This document shows positions 48,093 through 56,341 of a stretch of DNA of 64,000 nt, piece after piece. The notes under the pieces are model-generated. The model worked only from the letters and a program-made list of their open reading frames with translations, had not been told where the DNA came from and ran no database searches. The position numbers and the translations under genes are program-made. The DNA comes from Caryophanales bacterium UBA6449 (GTDB taxonomy: Bacteria; Bacillota_I; Bacilli_A; RFN20; CAG-288), in contig DJOB01000006.1 in NCBI GenBank assembly GCA_002437105.1, forward strand, positions 87,685-151,684, in the 5' to 3' direction. Each line of letters begins with the position of its first letter. Position 1 is the stretch's first letter.

Positions 48093-48461
48093 ATGGGAAA
48101 CGAGTTTGATTTTCTGAAGAATAAAGATCTGGTCGATGCTCTGCGCAGCGGAGGAGAGGAGATCAATAATCTGAAGAATCAGGATTGGACAGTCTTCGTG
48201 GAGAATGGTGCTATCAAGGTGGTCATGAACGGCAACCTGCACATCGAGAGCATCACGATCGACCCCGACTATGCTGGAACTCATACGGCGGCTGAGCTCG
48301 GTAAGGTTCTCACTCAGGCTATAAATCAGTGCTATGACCAGATCCAGCAGCAGGTGAATGATATCAATCAGAAGATGATGTCCAATCTGAGAAATATCGG
48401 TTTTGCAGCGCAGAGCGGTTTCGATGGCGACGATAAGGACGATGGACAGGAAAACAAGTGA
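48093..48461 (+). CDS. ebfC: YbaB/EbfC nucleoid-associated protein
   Basis: 122 residues, 3 bp after dnaX. The family core reads EVVMNGNLHIESITIDPDY-like (VKVVMNGNLHIESITID) followed by the C-terminal helix (LTQAINQCYDQIQQQVNDI). It binds DNA as a dimer; the position between dnaX and recR is highly conserved. The stop TGA overlaps the recR start. Confidence 0.9.
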   Translation: MGNEFDFLKNKDLVDALRSGGEEINNLKNQDWTVFVENGAIKVVMNGNLHIESITIDPDYAGTHTAAELGKVLTQAINQCYDQIQQQVNDINQKMMSNLRNIGFAAQSGFDGDDKDDGQENK

Positions 48462-49075
48462 TGGAACCTCCTAAGACAATTCTCGATATCGCCGATTTTT
48501 TCAGGCGCCTTCCCTCGGTCGGTTCGCGTTCGGCACTGAGGATGGCATACGCCTGCCTCTCGCTGCCTAGAGAGGATCTGGAGACCTTTTCTCATGTCCT
48601 TCAGGATGCGCTGACCAAGGTTCATCGCTGCCCCACCTGCGGCCTTCTGATCGATGTGGAGAAGTGTCCTATCTGCAGCGATCCTAAGAGGGATTCTGGT
48701 CTTCTCATGGTTGTGACATCCCCTAAGGATGTGCTGGCGGTAGAGGCTTGCGGTGCCTATTCCGGCAAGTATTTCGTCCTCGATGGCACTATCTCTCTCG
48801 CTCAGCATAGAACGCTGGAGAGCACGGGGGTCAGCCGCTTGGTCGCCACGGTTAAAAAGGGTGGAATCCGGGAGGTCATCTGCTGTACCGGTAACGATCT
48901 GGAGGGCGATACGACCGCGCTGCTCATCGGTCAGTGCCTGAGGGATACCGGGGTGAAGATCACGAGGCCCGCTTCGGGTCTCCCCTCGGGAGCCGTGCTT
49001 GAGTATGCCGATCCAGCCACATTGAGTAAGGCTATTCAAGGCAGAGTCAAAGTCTCTGAAGATAAGGAGGAATGA
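48461..49075 (+). CDS. recR: recombination protein RecR
   Basis: 204 residues from the ATG in the TGATG overlap with ebfC (a GTG sits one codon upstream). HhH motif near LPSVGSRSALRMA, C4 zinc finger CPTCGLLIDVEKCPIC, Toprim domain with VVTSPKDVLAVE and the C-terminal Walker-like region. It works with RecF/RecO in gap repair. Confidence 0.94.
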   Translation: MEPPKTILDIADFFRRLPSVGSRSALRMAYACLSLPREDLETFSHVLQDALTKVHRCPTCGLLIDVEKCPICSDPKRDSGLLMVVTSPKDVLAVEACGAYSGKYFVLDGTISLAQHRTLESTGVSRLVATVKKGGIREVICCTGNDLEGDTTALLIGQCLRDTGVKITRPASGLPSGAVLEYADPATLSKAIQGRVKVSEDKEE

Positions 49076-49076
49076 A

Positions 49077-49715
49077 ATGAAACATCTTTTCTCAACCTTT
49101 GAAGGCTGTGATGGCTGTGGCAAGACGACAGTCATGGCTGAGGTGGCTAGGAAGCTCGAGGAGAAAGGAATCGCGATCCTAGCTACTCGAGAGCCGGGTG
49201 GCGTTCCCATCTCCGAGGCGATCAGGAAGGTCATCCTGGATCCCCAGAACACCTCTATGGATATCAGGACTGAGGTCCTGCTGTTCGCCGCCTCGCGTCG
49301 GCAGCATCTGGTCGAGAAGGTGATTCCTGCCCTTCAGACTGGCAAGCTGGTTCTCTCCGACCGCTTTGTCGACTCCTCGTTAGCGTATCAGGGGTTCGCG
49401 CGGGGAGCGGGATTTGAAGCTGTCAGGGATATCAATGATTACGCCATTGGCGGAATCTGGCCTGATGTCACCTACTTTATCGATGTCGCACCCGAGGTGT
49501 GCCTGCAGAGGATCGCCGCCGCTTCCCAACACGAGCACAATCGACTGGATCTTGAGAAGCTGAATTTTCACCGGAAGGTCTATGCGGGATTTCAGCAGCT
49601 CTGCCAGCTCTATCCGCAGAGGATCGTCAGGGTCGATGGCACTCAGGAATTCGAGACCGAGGTGAAGCAGATCGTGGATGATCTGCTCCGCCGGTGGGAG
49701 AACGCGAGTGACTGA
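49077..49715 (+). CDS. tmk: thymidylate kinase
   Basis: 212 residues after AAGGAGGAATGAA. P-loop FEGCDGCGKTTVM (usually EGxDGxGKTT), LATREPGGVPISEAIR, and DRFVDSSLAYQG. It converts dTMP to dTDP. The GTG of holB overlaps its end. Confidence 0.95.
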   Translation: MKHLFSTFEGCDGCGKTTVMAEVARKLEEKGIAILATREPGGVPISEAIRKVILDPQNTSMDIRTEVLLFAASRRQHLVEKVIPALQTGKLVLSDRFVDSSLAYQGFARGAGFEAVRDINDYAIGGIWPDVTYFIDVAPEVCLQRIAAASQHEHNRLDLEKLNFHRKVYAGFQQLCQLYPQRIVRVDGTQEFETEVKQIVDDLLRRWENASD

Positions 49716-50664
49716 GGCGGATCTAGCGGCTCGGCAGCCGACCCTCTATCGGATCTTGAAGAGGGGGTTTGAGCAGAATTGTTTACCGCAGGCGATGCTT
49801 CTCTATGGGAGCCCGCGCTGTGATTTTCGCAGTATCGTTCGCTATATAGCGGAGAGCGGAGGATGCCAGTCAGGAACCTTTGCTTGCGGCAAGTGTGATG
49901 CCTGCCGCCGGTTCGAGAGCGGAGTTCACCCCGACTATCGGGAGGTCGATGGGGGAGACGGAGGAGTGAAGAAGGAAGCGATAAACGGTCTCCGGGACTT
50001 CTTTTCGCTCTCGGCAGTCGAGGCGGAGGTCAAGCATCGCTTCTACTCTATCGTCGACTGTCAGAATATGACCGAGGTCGCGGCCAATGCGCTATTGAAG
50101 TTCCTGGAGGAGCCCAGCAAGGGGATCACCGCCCTTCTGACTTGCCCTTCGATCGAGGGGGTTCTGCCCACTATCGTTTCGAGGTGTCAGACCATCAAGA
50201 TCGAGCCTCTGCCGCGAAAGGAGATCTTCGACTCTCTGGCCCAGGATTTTGGACCTGAGTCGGCCTATTTTCTCTCCGATATTTCGGGCGATATGAATAG
50301 GCTGGTGGCTCTGGGAGGCGATGCTGATTTTCAGCAGGCGGTCGATATGGCTAACGATTTCATCTTCGCCTTCGATAGGAGTCGGGTCGAAGCCAGTTTT
50401 GCTCTGCTCTCCGCAGCCCAGAGTTCGCCTAGTCCTAAGTGCTATAATTTCTTCCTTGGGGATGTATCGAGATTTTTAGGCGATACACTCGCACAGGATG
50501 GTCTGTTTGGTCCGTATGCGTCCTCTATAGGTCATATCGGACGAGAGGAAGCGGATCTGGTGGCTAGGATGGAGCTCTCGCTTCGTGAGAGCATCAGCAT
50601 GTCGAAGGCCAATCTATCATTTACTGGGGTGCTAGCGATGCTGGCGGAGATGCTGGTAAGCTGA
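49708..50664 (+). CDS. holB: DNA polymerase III delta prime subunit
   Basis: 318 residues from GTG 49708, which overlaps the tmk stop by 8 bp and has GGTGGGAG upstream. The AAA+ fold is recognised from the zinc region ACGKCDACRRFESGVHPDYREVDG and the stretch VDCQNMTEVAANALLKFLEEPS with VSRCQTIKI. Walker A is degenerate (LLYGSPRCDFRSIV), as expected for the non-hydrolysing delta prime subunit. Part of the clamp loader with DnaX. Confidence 0.9.
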   Translation: MTEADLAARQPTLYRILKRGFEQNCLPQAMLLYGSPRCDFRSIVRYIAESGGCQSGTFACGKCDACRRFESGVHPDYREVDGGDGGVKKEAINGLRDFFSLSAVEAEVKHRFYSIVDCQNMTEVAANALLKFLEEPSKGITALLTCPSIEGVLPTIVSRCQTIKIEPLPRKEIFDSLAQDFGPESAYFLSDISGDMNRLVALGGDADFQQAVDMANDFIFAFDRSRVEASFALLSAAQSSPSPKCYNFFLGDVSRFLGDTLAQDGLFGPYASSIGHIGREEADLVARMELSLRESISMSKANLSFTGVLAMLAEMLVS

Positions 50665-50688
50665 ACTTCGGTCGGGAGTTAAGCTGGG

Positions 50689-51615
50689 ATGAAGAACGAT
50701 AAGGAAGAGAAGCAACCAACTCCTCCTCTCAGCGAGGAGGAAGGGAAGAAGCTCTGCAGCGTGAGCGTTCTTGCTAGGGTCAGGTGGCGTTATCGCCCTG
50801 ACTCTTTCGTGATCGCTCCCGCGGAGGTGAAGGCGGGCGATCATCTGCTCGTCACCTCTGAGGAGTTGGGAAAAGAGGTGGTTTCGGTCGTGAAGACCGC
50901 CCCTCTCTCCCTGGAATTGGCCACTTCTGAATCGTTCATCGATAGCTTTGATAGAGAGGCGAGGCTAGCGACTGCGGAGGAGATAAGCACCTTCGAGGAC
51001 AATAAGAAGCTAGAGAGTGAGATCTTTAAGCGCACCCAGCTGGAATCCGATAAGGCGTCTCTGAACATGAAGGTTCTCGGCGCTTATGTCTCGCTAGCGA
51101 AGACCAAGGTGTTCATCATCTATACCGCGGATGGCCGGGTGGATTTTAGAAACCTGTTGAGGATACTCAACTTCGCCTTTATGATTCACATCGAATTCCG
51201 GCAGCTCTTCCCCAGAGATGCGGCTAAGCTCATCGGTGGGATCGGTGTCTGCGGTCTACCGATATGCTGCCGCACCTTCCTTACCTCCTTCTCCTCGATA
51301 ACGATAAATCTGGCTAGGAATCAGCTTCTCCCTCTGAGCATTCCCAAGATCTCCGGCCAGTGCGGCCGGCTGATGTGCTGCCTATCATACGAGAATGCCC
51401 TATACACTGAACTGCGTACGAAATTCCCCAAGATTGGAGCTGTTGCTAAAGTTGGTAGCAGGCTCTTTAAGGTTGTTAGTCTTAATGTTTTGACTGATAT
51501 GATCGTTTCTACTGATGGTCACGAGTACCAGAATTACACCGCTGAGGAGTGGTCGAAGCTACCCGTGGCGAGCAAGGTTGATTTCAATGCTCAGAACGAG
51601 ATGGAAAGGAGGTAG
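50689..51615 (+). CDS. ricT: PSP1-domain protein RicT (YaaT)
   Basis: 308 residues. The PSP1 C-terminal domain has GGIGVCGLPICCRTFLTSF and GQCGRLMCCLSYE; its cysteines match those that bind Fe-S clusters in the RicAFT (YlbF-YmcA-YaaT) complex, which stimulates RNase Y processing. The N-terminal 25 residues are a variable charged tail. It lies after holB as in Bacillus. Confidence 0.9.
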   Translation: MKNDKEEKQPTPPLSEEEGKKLCSVSVLARVRWRYRPDSFVIAPAEVKAGDHLLVTSEELGKEVVSVVKTAPLSLELATSESFIDSFDREARLATAEEISTFEDNKKLESEIFKRTQLESDKASLNMKVLGAYVSLAKTKVFIIYTADGRVDFRNLLRILNFAFMIHIEFRQLFPRDAAKLIGGIGVCGLPICCRTFLTSFSSITINLARNQLLPLSIPKISGQCGRLMCCLSYENALYTELRTKFPKIGAVAKVGSRLFKVVSLNVLTDMIVSTDGHEYQNYTAEEWSKLPVASKVDFNAQNEMERR

Positions 51616-51622
51616 TTCTATA

Positions 51623-52024
51623 ATGGATAACGAGAGGCAGAATAGGCGAATCTATCGAGGAAATAGTAGACCGCAGCGTCACTTCGATAGCGGAAGAGAG
51701 AGAGGCTTTCACGGCAAGGGAGGCGCTAAGAGCTTCCGTCCTGGCCCCTTCGGGTTCAAGGCTGTGCCTCAGACTCCTACTCAGCAGGCGATAGCCAATC
51801 CCTTCGGCTTCGCCAGCCACAATGCTGGCAGCATGTCGAGCGTCAAGAACGATGGAGACAATAAGGTGAAGCGCGGCAATCAGGGAAGTAGATTCGTGCA
51901 CCACAGCCGCACTAGGGGCAACCATTTCAACGGCCGCAGCTTCGATCATCGGAGGAGGGATAACAGATCTTCCTCTCGTCCGCAGGAAGGATCCGCGACC
52001 GATAAGGGAAGCGATCAGAGATGA
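51623..52024 (+). CDS. RG-rich basic disordered protein
   Basis: 133 residues from ATG 51623 after AAAGGAGG. The whole chain is low complexity: Arg, Gly, Ser, Asn, His and Gln dominate (RGNSRPQRHFDSGRERGFHG, FNGRSFDHRRRDNRSS) with no hydrophobic core. It looks like an RNA- or DNA-binding disordered protein. Its slot, between ricT and rsmI, usually holds yabA, the DnaA/DnaN regulator, which has a coiled coil and a zinc domain; neither is seen here. It overlaps rsmI by 4 bp. Confidence 0.72.
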   Translation: MDNERQNRRIYRGNSRPQRHFDSGRERGFHGKGGAKSFRPGPFGFKAVPQTPTQQAIANPFGFASHNAGSMSSVKNDGDNKVKRGNQGSRFVHHSRTRGNHFNGRSFDHRRRDNRSSSRPQEGSATDKGSDQR

Positions 52025-52890
52025 TCAGGAGAATAAAGAATCTCGACGGCGGTTCCGGTCCTCTTATCGTCATGGCTCCGGTCGCCATCGGGAATGAGGA
52101 CGATCTCTCGCCTCGCGCCATCAGCTATTTCTCGAAGGCGGATCTCATCTGCTGCGAGGATACTAGGACGACCAATCAGATGCTGCTCAAGCATGGAATC
52201 CACGCTAAGAAGCTGGTTTCCCTGTACTCGCAGGTCGAAGGTGTCAAGGCTAAAGAGATAGTGAAGGGCTTGATCGGTACTGATACCCTGCTCGTCTACT
52301 GCTCCGATGCCGGTACTCCTGGAATCTCGGATCCGGGGGCGCTGCTGGTCAAGGAAGCGATCGACAACAATATTCGTGTCACGGCTCTCCCCGGTCCCTG
52401 CGCTCTGATAACCGCCCTGGTCATATCCGGTCTAGACACGGCGGATTTTGCCTTCTATGGCTTCCTGTCCGATAGGTCAGGGGCGCGGCGCACGATGCTG
52501 CAGGAGGTGTCGCGCGTCGAGATACCGATGATCTTCTACGAATCTCCAGTCAGGGTTATTGAAACGCTCAAGGATATGTATGAGATCCTCGGCGACAGAA
52601 AGTTTGCGCTCCTTCGCGAGTTGACCAAAGTCAACGAGGAAGCGATCCGTGGCACTCTGGCCGACTATCAGACGATCGAACCTCAATCGATCCGCGGCGA
52701 GTGCGTGATCTGCGTGGACGGCTATAAACCGGATGTGAGTGGCAACCTGGAGCGGATAAAGGATCTATTCAAGATCCATACCCGCAATGGAATCAGCGCT
52801 TCGGTCTCCGCTAAGGTGATAGCCGAGGAGCTGGGATTGAGAAAGAACGAGGTCTATAGGATCATTCAGAAGCTCAGCGAGGAGAGGTAG
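52021..52890 (+). CDS. rsmI: 16S rRNA 2'-O-ribose C1402 methyltransferase
   Basis: 289 residues, start in an ATGA overlap. The tetrapyrrole-methylase-type fold is shown by ICCEDTRTTNQMLLKHGI, YCSDAGTPGISDPGALLV, ALPGPCALITALVISGL and FYESPVRVIETLKD. The usual N-terminal VATPIGNL reads VMAPVAIGNEDDL, so the first SAM loop is modified. It methylates C1402 in the decoding centre. Last gene of the operon. Confidence 0.92.
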   Translation: MIRRIKNLDGGSGPLIVMAPVAIGNEDDLSPRAISYFSKADLICCEDTRTTNQMLLKHGIHAKKLVSLYSQVEGVKAKEIVKGLIGTDTLLVYCSDAGTPGISDPGALLVKEAIDNNIRVTALPGPCALITALVISGLDTADFAFYGFLSDRSGARRTMLQEVSRVEIPMIFYESPVRVIETLKDMYEILGDRKFALLRELTKVNEEAIRGTLADYQTIEPQSIRGECVICVDGYKPDVSGNLERIKDLFKIHTRNGISASVSAKVIAEELGLRKNEVYRIIQKLSEER

Positions 52891-52894
52891 ATAT

Positions 52895-52932
52895 AAAAAA
52901 ACACATCCGCAGAATCGGACGTGTTTTTTTAT
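52895..52932. terminator. bidirectional terminator between rsmI and the membrane protein gene
   Basis: AAAAAAACACATCCG / CGGACGTGTTTTTTT; fully paired on the minus strand (U-G), one mismatch on the plus strand. Confidence 0.83.
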
Positions 52933-52943
52933 TTGGATTTCTA

Positions 52944-54128
52944 CTACCGAGCCTGATACAGCGGCTTGTCCTGCTGGGCGTTGCGACCTCCGCCCATGGT
53001 CTTCATGATCAGCCACATGGTTCTCATCACGAGTCCCATAGCCGCGAACATGACGGCGTAGGACGAGGCGATGAAGTACAGGATCATGCCTAGAAGGGCG
53101 ACGGTGAAGGAGAGGGTGGCGCCCATCTTGAGTCCCTGCCAGAGAGTGCAGTCCTTGTGGAGGAGATTCTTTCTCGAGAGGGTGAAGAGCCAGATGACCA
53201 GACCGGCGATCAGGATGGCAATCGCGGAGCCGCCGGCGGTGATACCGAAGTTGATCCAGATCGACTTATCTCTGAGAGGAATGTAGGACTTAGTGATGAA
53301 GGGAGACCACTTGTCGAGGAATTCTGATCCATCGATCTCGAATTTAGTACCGCTGGCGATTCCGAGGTTGGTGCCGAAGTCATATCTCTCTTTGAAGTTG
53401 GTGAAGGTTCCCGTGAATACGGTTCCTTTCGAGGAGTTGCTGGCGACGGGATCGGTGCTTCCGGAGGGGGCACTAGACTGCAGAGGAGCGTAGGTGTAGA
53501 GGACGAATTCGGAGGGGGTGAACACGATGAACGAGCGGGAGATGGGACGCTGACTGGAATTCTCGATGTCGGTGCGGAAGATAGTCTTGTTCAGCAGATC
53601 GGCAAACTTCTTCTGGCCGTTCTCATCGTTGATAGGATCGATGTTGGTGGAGAAGACGCGGAGCTGAGAGACCTGTGCGGGCTTGTTGTCGGAAGTGGTG
53701 ATGTTCATCGTGAAGTTGTACTTCTCGTCCTTAGGAAGGGTGATATCGACCTGGGTATTGCTATCGCTAGGGGTGACAGGAACGATATTGTCCAAGCTGG
53801 TTCCATCGTAGAATGAATTTCCCTGAGTAGCGAAGGTCTTTCCATCATTCTTATCGCTGCTGTCCTTGAGGGTTCCGTTCTCGATGTATAGACCCTTGAA
53901 GCTCTCGTCCTGACTCAGACGAAAGAGCGAGTTCTGGACACCATTATCGTTCGAGGCTTTGATAACGGATGTTCCATCGTTCTCGTATCCTGTGGCTAGA
54001 GGGACGACGACCATGAGGAAGATGGAGAGGATGTAGAAGATTACCGCCCAGTACCAGGGTTTCTTTCTGCCGTCGATGATGGCTTGGTTGCTGTATAACG
54101 ATTTCAAAAGGTATTTCCAAGTGGACAT
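52944..54128 (-). CDS. membrane protein with large extracytoplasmic domain
   Basis: 394 residues. One helix at about 26-46 (WAVIFYILSIFLMVVVPLATGY), a roughly 230-residue outer domain rich in Ser/Asn/Thr/Asp, then three helices (about 290-312, 334-356 and the next to 372). The start MSTWKYLLKSLYSNQAIIDGRKKPWYWAV and the overall plan recall DUF1189/YvdJ-type proteins, but this is only likeness. AAGGA lies 11 bp upstream. Function unknown. Confidence 0.72.
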   Translation of the reverse strand: MSTWKYLLKSLYSNQAIIDGRKKPWYWAVIFYILSIFLMVVVPLATGYENDGTSVIKASNDNGVQNSLFRLSQDESFKGLYIENGTLKDSSDKNDGKTFATQGNSFYDGTSLDNIVPVTPSDSNTQVDITLPKDEKYNFTMNITTSDNKPAQVSQLRVFSTNIDPINDENGQKKFADLLNKTIFRTDIENSSQRPISRSFIVFTPSEFVLYTYAPLQSSAPSGSTDPVASNSSKGTVFTGTFTNFKERYDFGTNLGIASGTKFEIDGSEFLDKWSPFITKSYIPLRDKSIWINFGITAGGSAIAILIAGLVIWLFTLSRKNLLHKDCTLWQGLKMGATLSFTVALLGMILYFIASSYAVMFAAMGLVMRTMWLIMKTMGGGRNAQQDKPLYQAR

Positions 54129-54470
54129 ATCTTTACCAGTCCTTATTATTAACGCGCACGTTATTATATATTAACTCTGCTCATATACGTGCTCAACCAT
54201 CGATATTTCCAGTGCTTTTTCAGAATGAATCTAGGTGATGATCCTCGGGGGATCGGATCCGACGCTGCTCCCTGTTAGGTCTCGCAGGGTCTATAAGTGA
54301 AAAATAACAGATTTTTAAAGAAAAAATAATGAAAGAATCAACCGCGGAGAGACCAAAAAAGCAACTTATAAAGTTTTTTGGGGTGTTTCTTAAAAATGAT
54401 TAGATTTTAATTGAATTTTATGTTTTGTTTGTGCTATCTTAAATACTGGAATTTTTCAGGAGGAAAACCC
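54129..54470. promoter_or_regulatory. divergent promoter region of the membrane protein and busR-like genes
   Basis: Minus side: TATAAT at 54168-54163 directly followed by the inverted repeat TAACG-CGCA-CGTTA (54150-54163), which would cover the transcription start, so it may be an operator. Plus side: TTGAAT (54411-54416), 18 bp, TATCTT (54435-54440) with an extended TG. The middle has no gene. Confidence 0.55.
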
Positions 54471-55139
54471 ATGAGTAGAGAGAGAGGAACACCCAGGTAT
54501 CTAAAGATAGCTCAGGATATCTGCGGAAAGATTTTGACTGGTGAGTACAAGGAGGGAACGCTGCTCAAGGGCCGTTCTATCCTCGGCGCTTCGTACGGTG
54601 TATCTCCCGAGACTATCAGGAAGGCACTGAACCTGCTGGAGAAGGAGAAAGTCGTCAGCTCCAAGAGGGGTGTCGGAGTCTTCGTCGAATCCGTTCTTCA
54701 CGCTCAGCAGTTCGCTTCTCGCTGGAAGAGCGAGACCAGGATCCAGTCCAAGTACAAGGAGCTGGAGACGCTTCTGAACGAGAAGAAGGCTCTCGATGAG
54801 AAGATCAACGATGCGATCGCTGATATGAATGATTCCTTCAGATATCAGACGACCGAAGCGGTGAAATTCTCTGAGGCGGTGGTCCCCGAGGGCTGCTGGC
54901 TCGATGGAAAGACCGTCGGCGAGGTCTACTTCTGGAATTACACTGAGGCGACTATCGTCGCTGTCATCGGCTCTGATGGTATCGCCAAGACCTCGGTCGG
55001 TCCTGACTTCGTCCTGCATGTCGGCGATCGTATCCTGTTCGTCGGCAAGGATGCTGATACCTTCGACCGCGTCACTTCCTTCCTGACCTACGGTGTTCTC
55101 AAAGAGGGCGAAGAAGAGCAGCAGGAGCAGAGCAAGTAG
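54471..55139 (+). CDS. BusR-like GntR/RCK_C transcription regulator
   Basis: 222 residues from ATG 54471 after AGGAGG. Residues 5-75 form a GntR winged helix (YLKIAQDICGKILTGEYKEGTLLKGRSILGASYGVSPETIRKALNLLEKEKVVSSKRGVGVFV). A coiled-coil linker (95-125) connects to a C-terminal RCK_C/TrkA_C domain (VPEGCWLDGKTVGEV...LHVGDRILFVGKDADTFDRV). This fusion is that of BusR, which binds c-di-AMP through RCK_C and represses osmolyte uptake. Ligand and targets are inferred. Own promoter and terminator. Confidence 0.83.
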   Translation: MSRERGTPRYLKIAQDICGKILTGEYKEGTLLKGRSILGASYGVSPETIRKALNLLEKEKVVSSKRGVGVFVESVLHAQQFASRWKSETRIQSKYKELETLLNEKKALDEKINDAIADMNDSFRYQTTEAVKFSEAVVPEGCWLDGKTVGEVYFWNYTEATIVAVIGSDGIAKTSVGPDFVLHVGDRILFVGKDADTFDRVTSFLTYGVLKEGEEEQQEQSK

Positions 55140-55157
55140 TCTTCTGCCCGATTCGCT

Positions 55158-55188
55158 TGAGCTGTGCGTTTTCGCACAGCTTTTTTGT
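55158..55188 (+). terminator. terminator of the BusR-like gene
   Basis: Stem AGCTGTGCG / CGCACAGCT with TTTT loop, followed by TTTTTG. Confidence 0.88.
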
Positions 55189-55293
55189 TTGAAGGATTCA
55201 TCCTACTGAATCTCTATTTCCTTTTATCTTTTCTAGTCCTTCTTTTTGAATGTTGCAGCGGAATTTTTAGGATATAGAATTTATCTGTCTATG

Positions 55294-55340
55294 AGCGCGT
55301 CTTTCCCATGGTACCGCGCTTTAGAAAATAACAGGGGGTG
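55294..55340 (+). promoter_or_regulatory. possible preQ1-type pseudoknot leader of queT
   Basis: Stem AGCGCG (55294-55299) / CGCGCT (55315-55320), a 15-nt loop containing CCC, an A-rich tail (TTAGAAAATAACA), then GGGGG, which can pair with the loop CCC and is also the Shine-Dalgarno. This is the H-type geometry of translational preQ1-I riboswitches. A TTGCAG-16-TAGAAT promoter just upstream would start the RNA near the stem. Confidence 0.45.
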
Positions 55341-55345
55341 CCTTT

Positions 55346-55918
55346 ATGGCATACACGAAAAGATCTAGTGGATGGAATGACGTCCACAGCTGGTTTTCGG
55401 TCGGAATGATTGCGAGGAATGGGGCGGTAGCGGCCCTCTATTTCGTCCTCTCGGTCGCGGCTTTCTGGATGAGTTTCGGGATGATTCAATTTCGCCTGTC
55501 CGAGATTCTTAATATCCTCGTCTTCTTCAATCCCGCTTACACGATCGGTTTGACGCTCGGCTGCCTGTTGTCGAATATAGTGGGAGCTAGCATCGGTATG
55601 GCTTCGTGGTGGGACCTGCTTATCGGAACCGGTTGCACGTTGCTCGCTTGCCTGCTCATGATCCCTTTCCGTCAGCTGTTCCTGGCGTCGCTGATGCCTG
55701 TCATCATCAACGGCGTTGGAGTGGGACTGGAGCTCTACTATCTCTTCGGTCTCAGCGAGACTACTCCTCTCTGGGTCTGCATGGGTTGGGTGGCTCTAGG
55801 CGAGGTGATCATGGTCCCGGTCATCGGATATGTCCTGGGACACGTGTTCAAGAGGTTCACTCCATCGTTCCTCGAAAATATTATCGGGGCGACCAGAAAT
55901 ATGAATTTTGTCTGGTAG
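55346..55918 (+). CDS. queT: QueT-family queuosine precursor transporter
   Basis: 190 residues, about five to six membrane helices. The family core MIQFRLSEILNILVFFNPAYTIGLTLGCLLSNIVGA matches QueT/DUF988 (IQFRxSE...GCxxAN). It is an ECF-type S component thought to import queuine or preQ1. The N-terminal 30 residues are extra. No queuosine synthesis gene is nearby, which fits salvage. Confidence 0.85.
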   Translation: MAYTKRSSGWNDVHSWFSVGMIARNGAVAALYFVLSVAAFWMSFGMIQFRLSEILNILVFFNPAYTIGLTLGCLLSNIVGASIGMASWWDLLIGTGCTLLACLLMIPFRQLFLASLMPVIINGVGVGLELYYLFGLSETTPLWVCMGWVALGEVIMVPVIGYVLGHVFKRFTPSFLENIIGATRNMNFVW

Positions 55919-55983
55919 TTCAGTGGGAAGATGATAAAAGCTCGTCGCTAGGGACGAGCTTTTCTATCATTCGTTCTGACTTG

Positions 55984-56328
55984 TCAGGCGAAGTCCTTGC
56001 CCCAAGCCTTGTGTGTCAACGTCTGATATTTGACGTAGATTCGGCTCTTATCTATCGTGGGCAGGGCTTTGACGATCGCTTCGACGGCGACGCGAGCATA
56101 CTTGTCGTAGGTCTCGTCGGGTTGCTCGCCGAATAGCGCTACCGAGATCAGAGCGGCTGGACCTTCCTCACCGCCGAAGAAGATGGGAGTCTCACCTCTT
56201 ATCACTACCATCACGCGTGATTCGGGTTTGCCGGGAAAGATCGATATGTTCCCTCCCAGAGCCTTCTTGATGGCGATTGCGGCTTCTCTATCCACTATCT
56301 CGGTCGTGGTGACTTCTATCATTGGCAT
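55984..56328 (-). CDS. MIF-family tautomerase, second of a tandem pair
   Basis: 114 residues, the length of human MIF (115). Start ATG 56328 follows AAAGGAGAGCACCT and gives MPMIEV, so the catalytic proline becomes residue 1 after Met removal. FPGKPESRVMVVI holds the conserved Lys; GPAALISVALFG, SRIYVKYQTL and the W-GKDFA end follow MIF closely. The CxxC motif of MIF is missing. Likely a phenylpyruvate/dopachrome-type tautomerase; the biological substrate is unknown. It is 13 bp after its paralogue. Confidence 0.85.
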   Translation of the reverse strand: MPMIEVTTTEIVDREAAIAIKKALGGNISIFPGKPESRVMVVIRGETPIFFGGEEGPAALISVALFGEQPDETYDKYARVAVEAIVKALPTIDKSRIYVKYQTLTHKAWGKDFA

Positions 56329-56341
56329 AGGTGCTCTCCTT

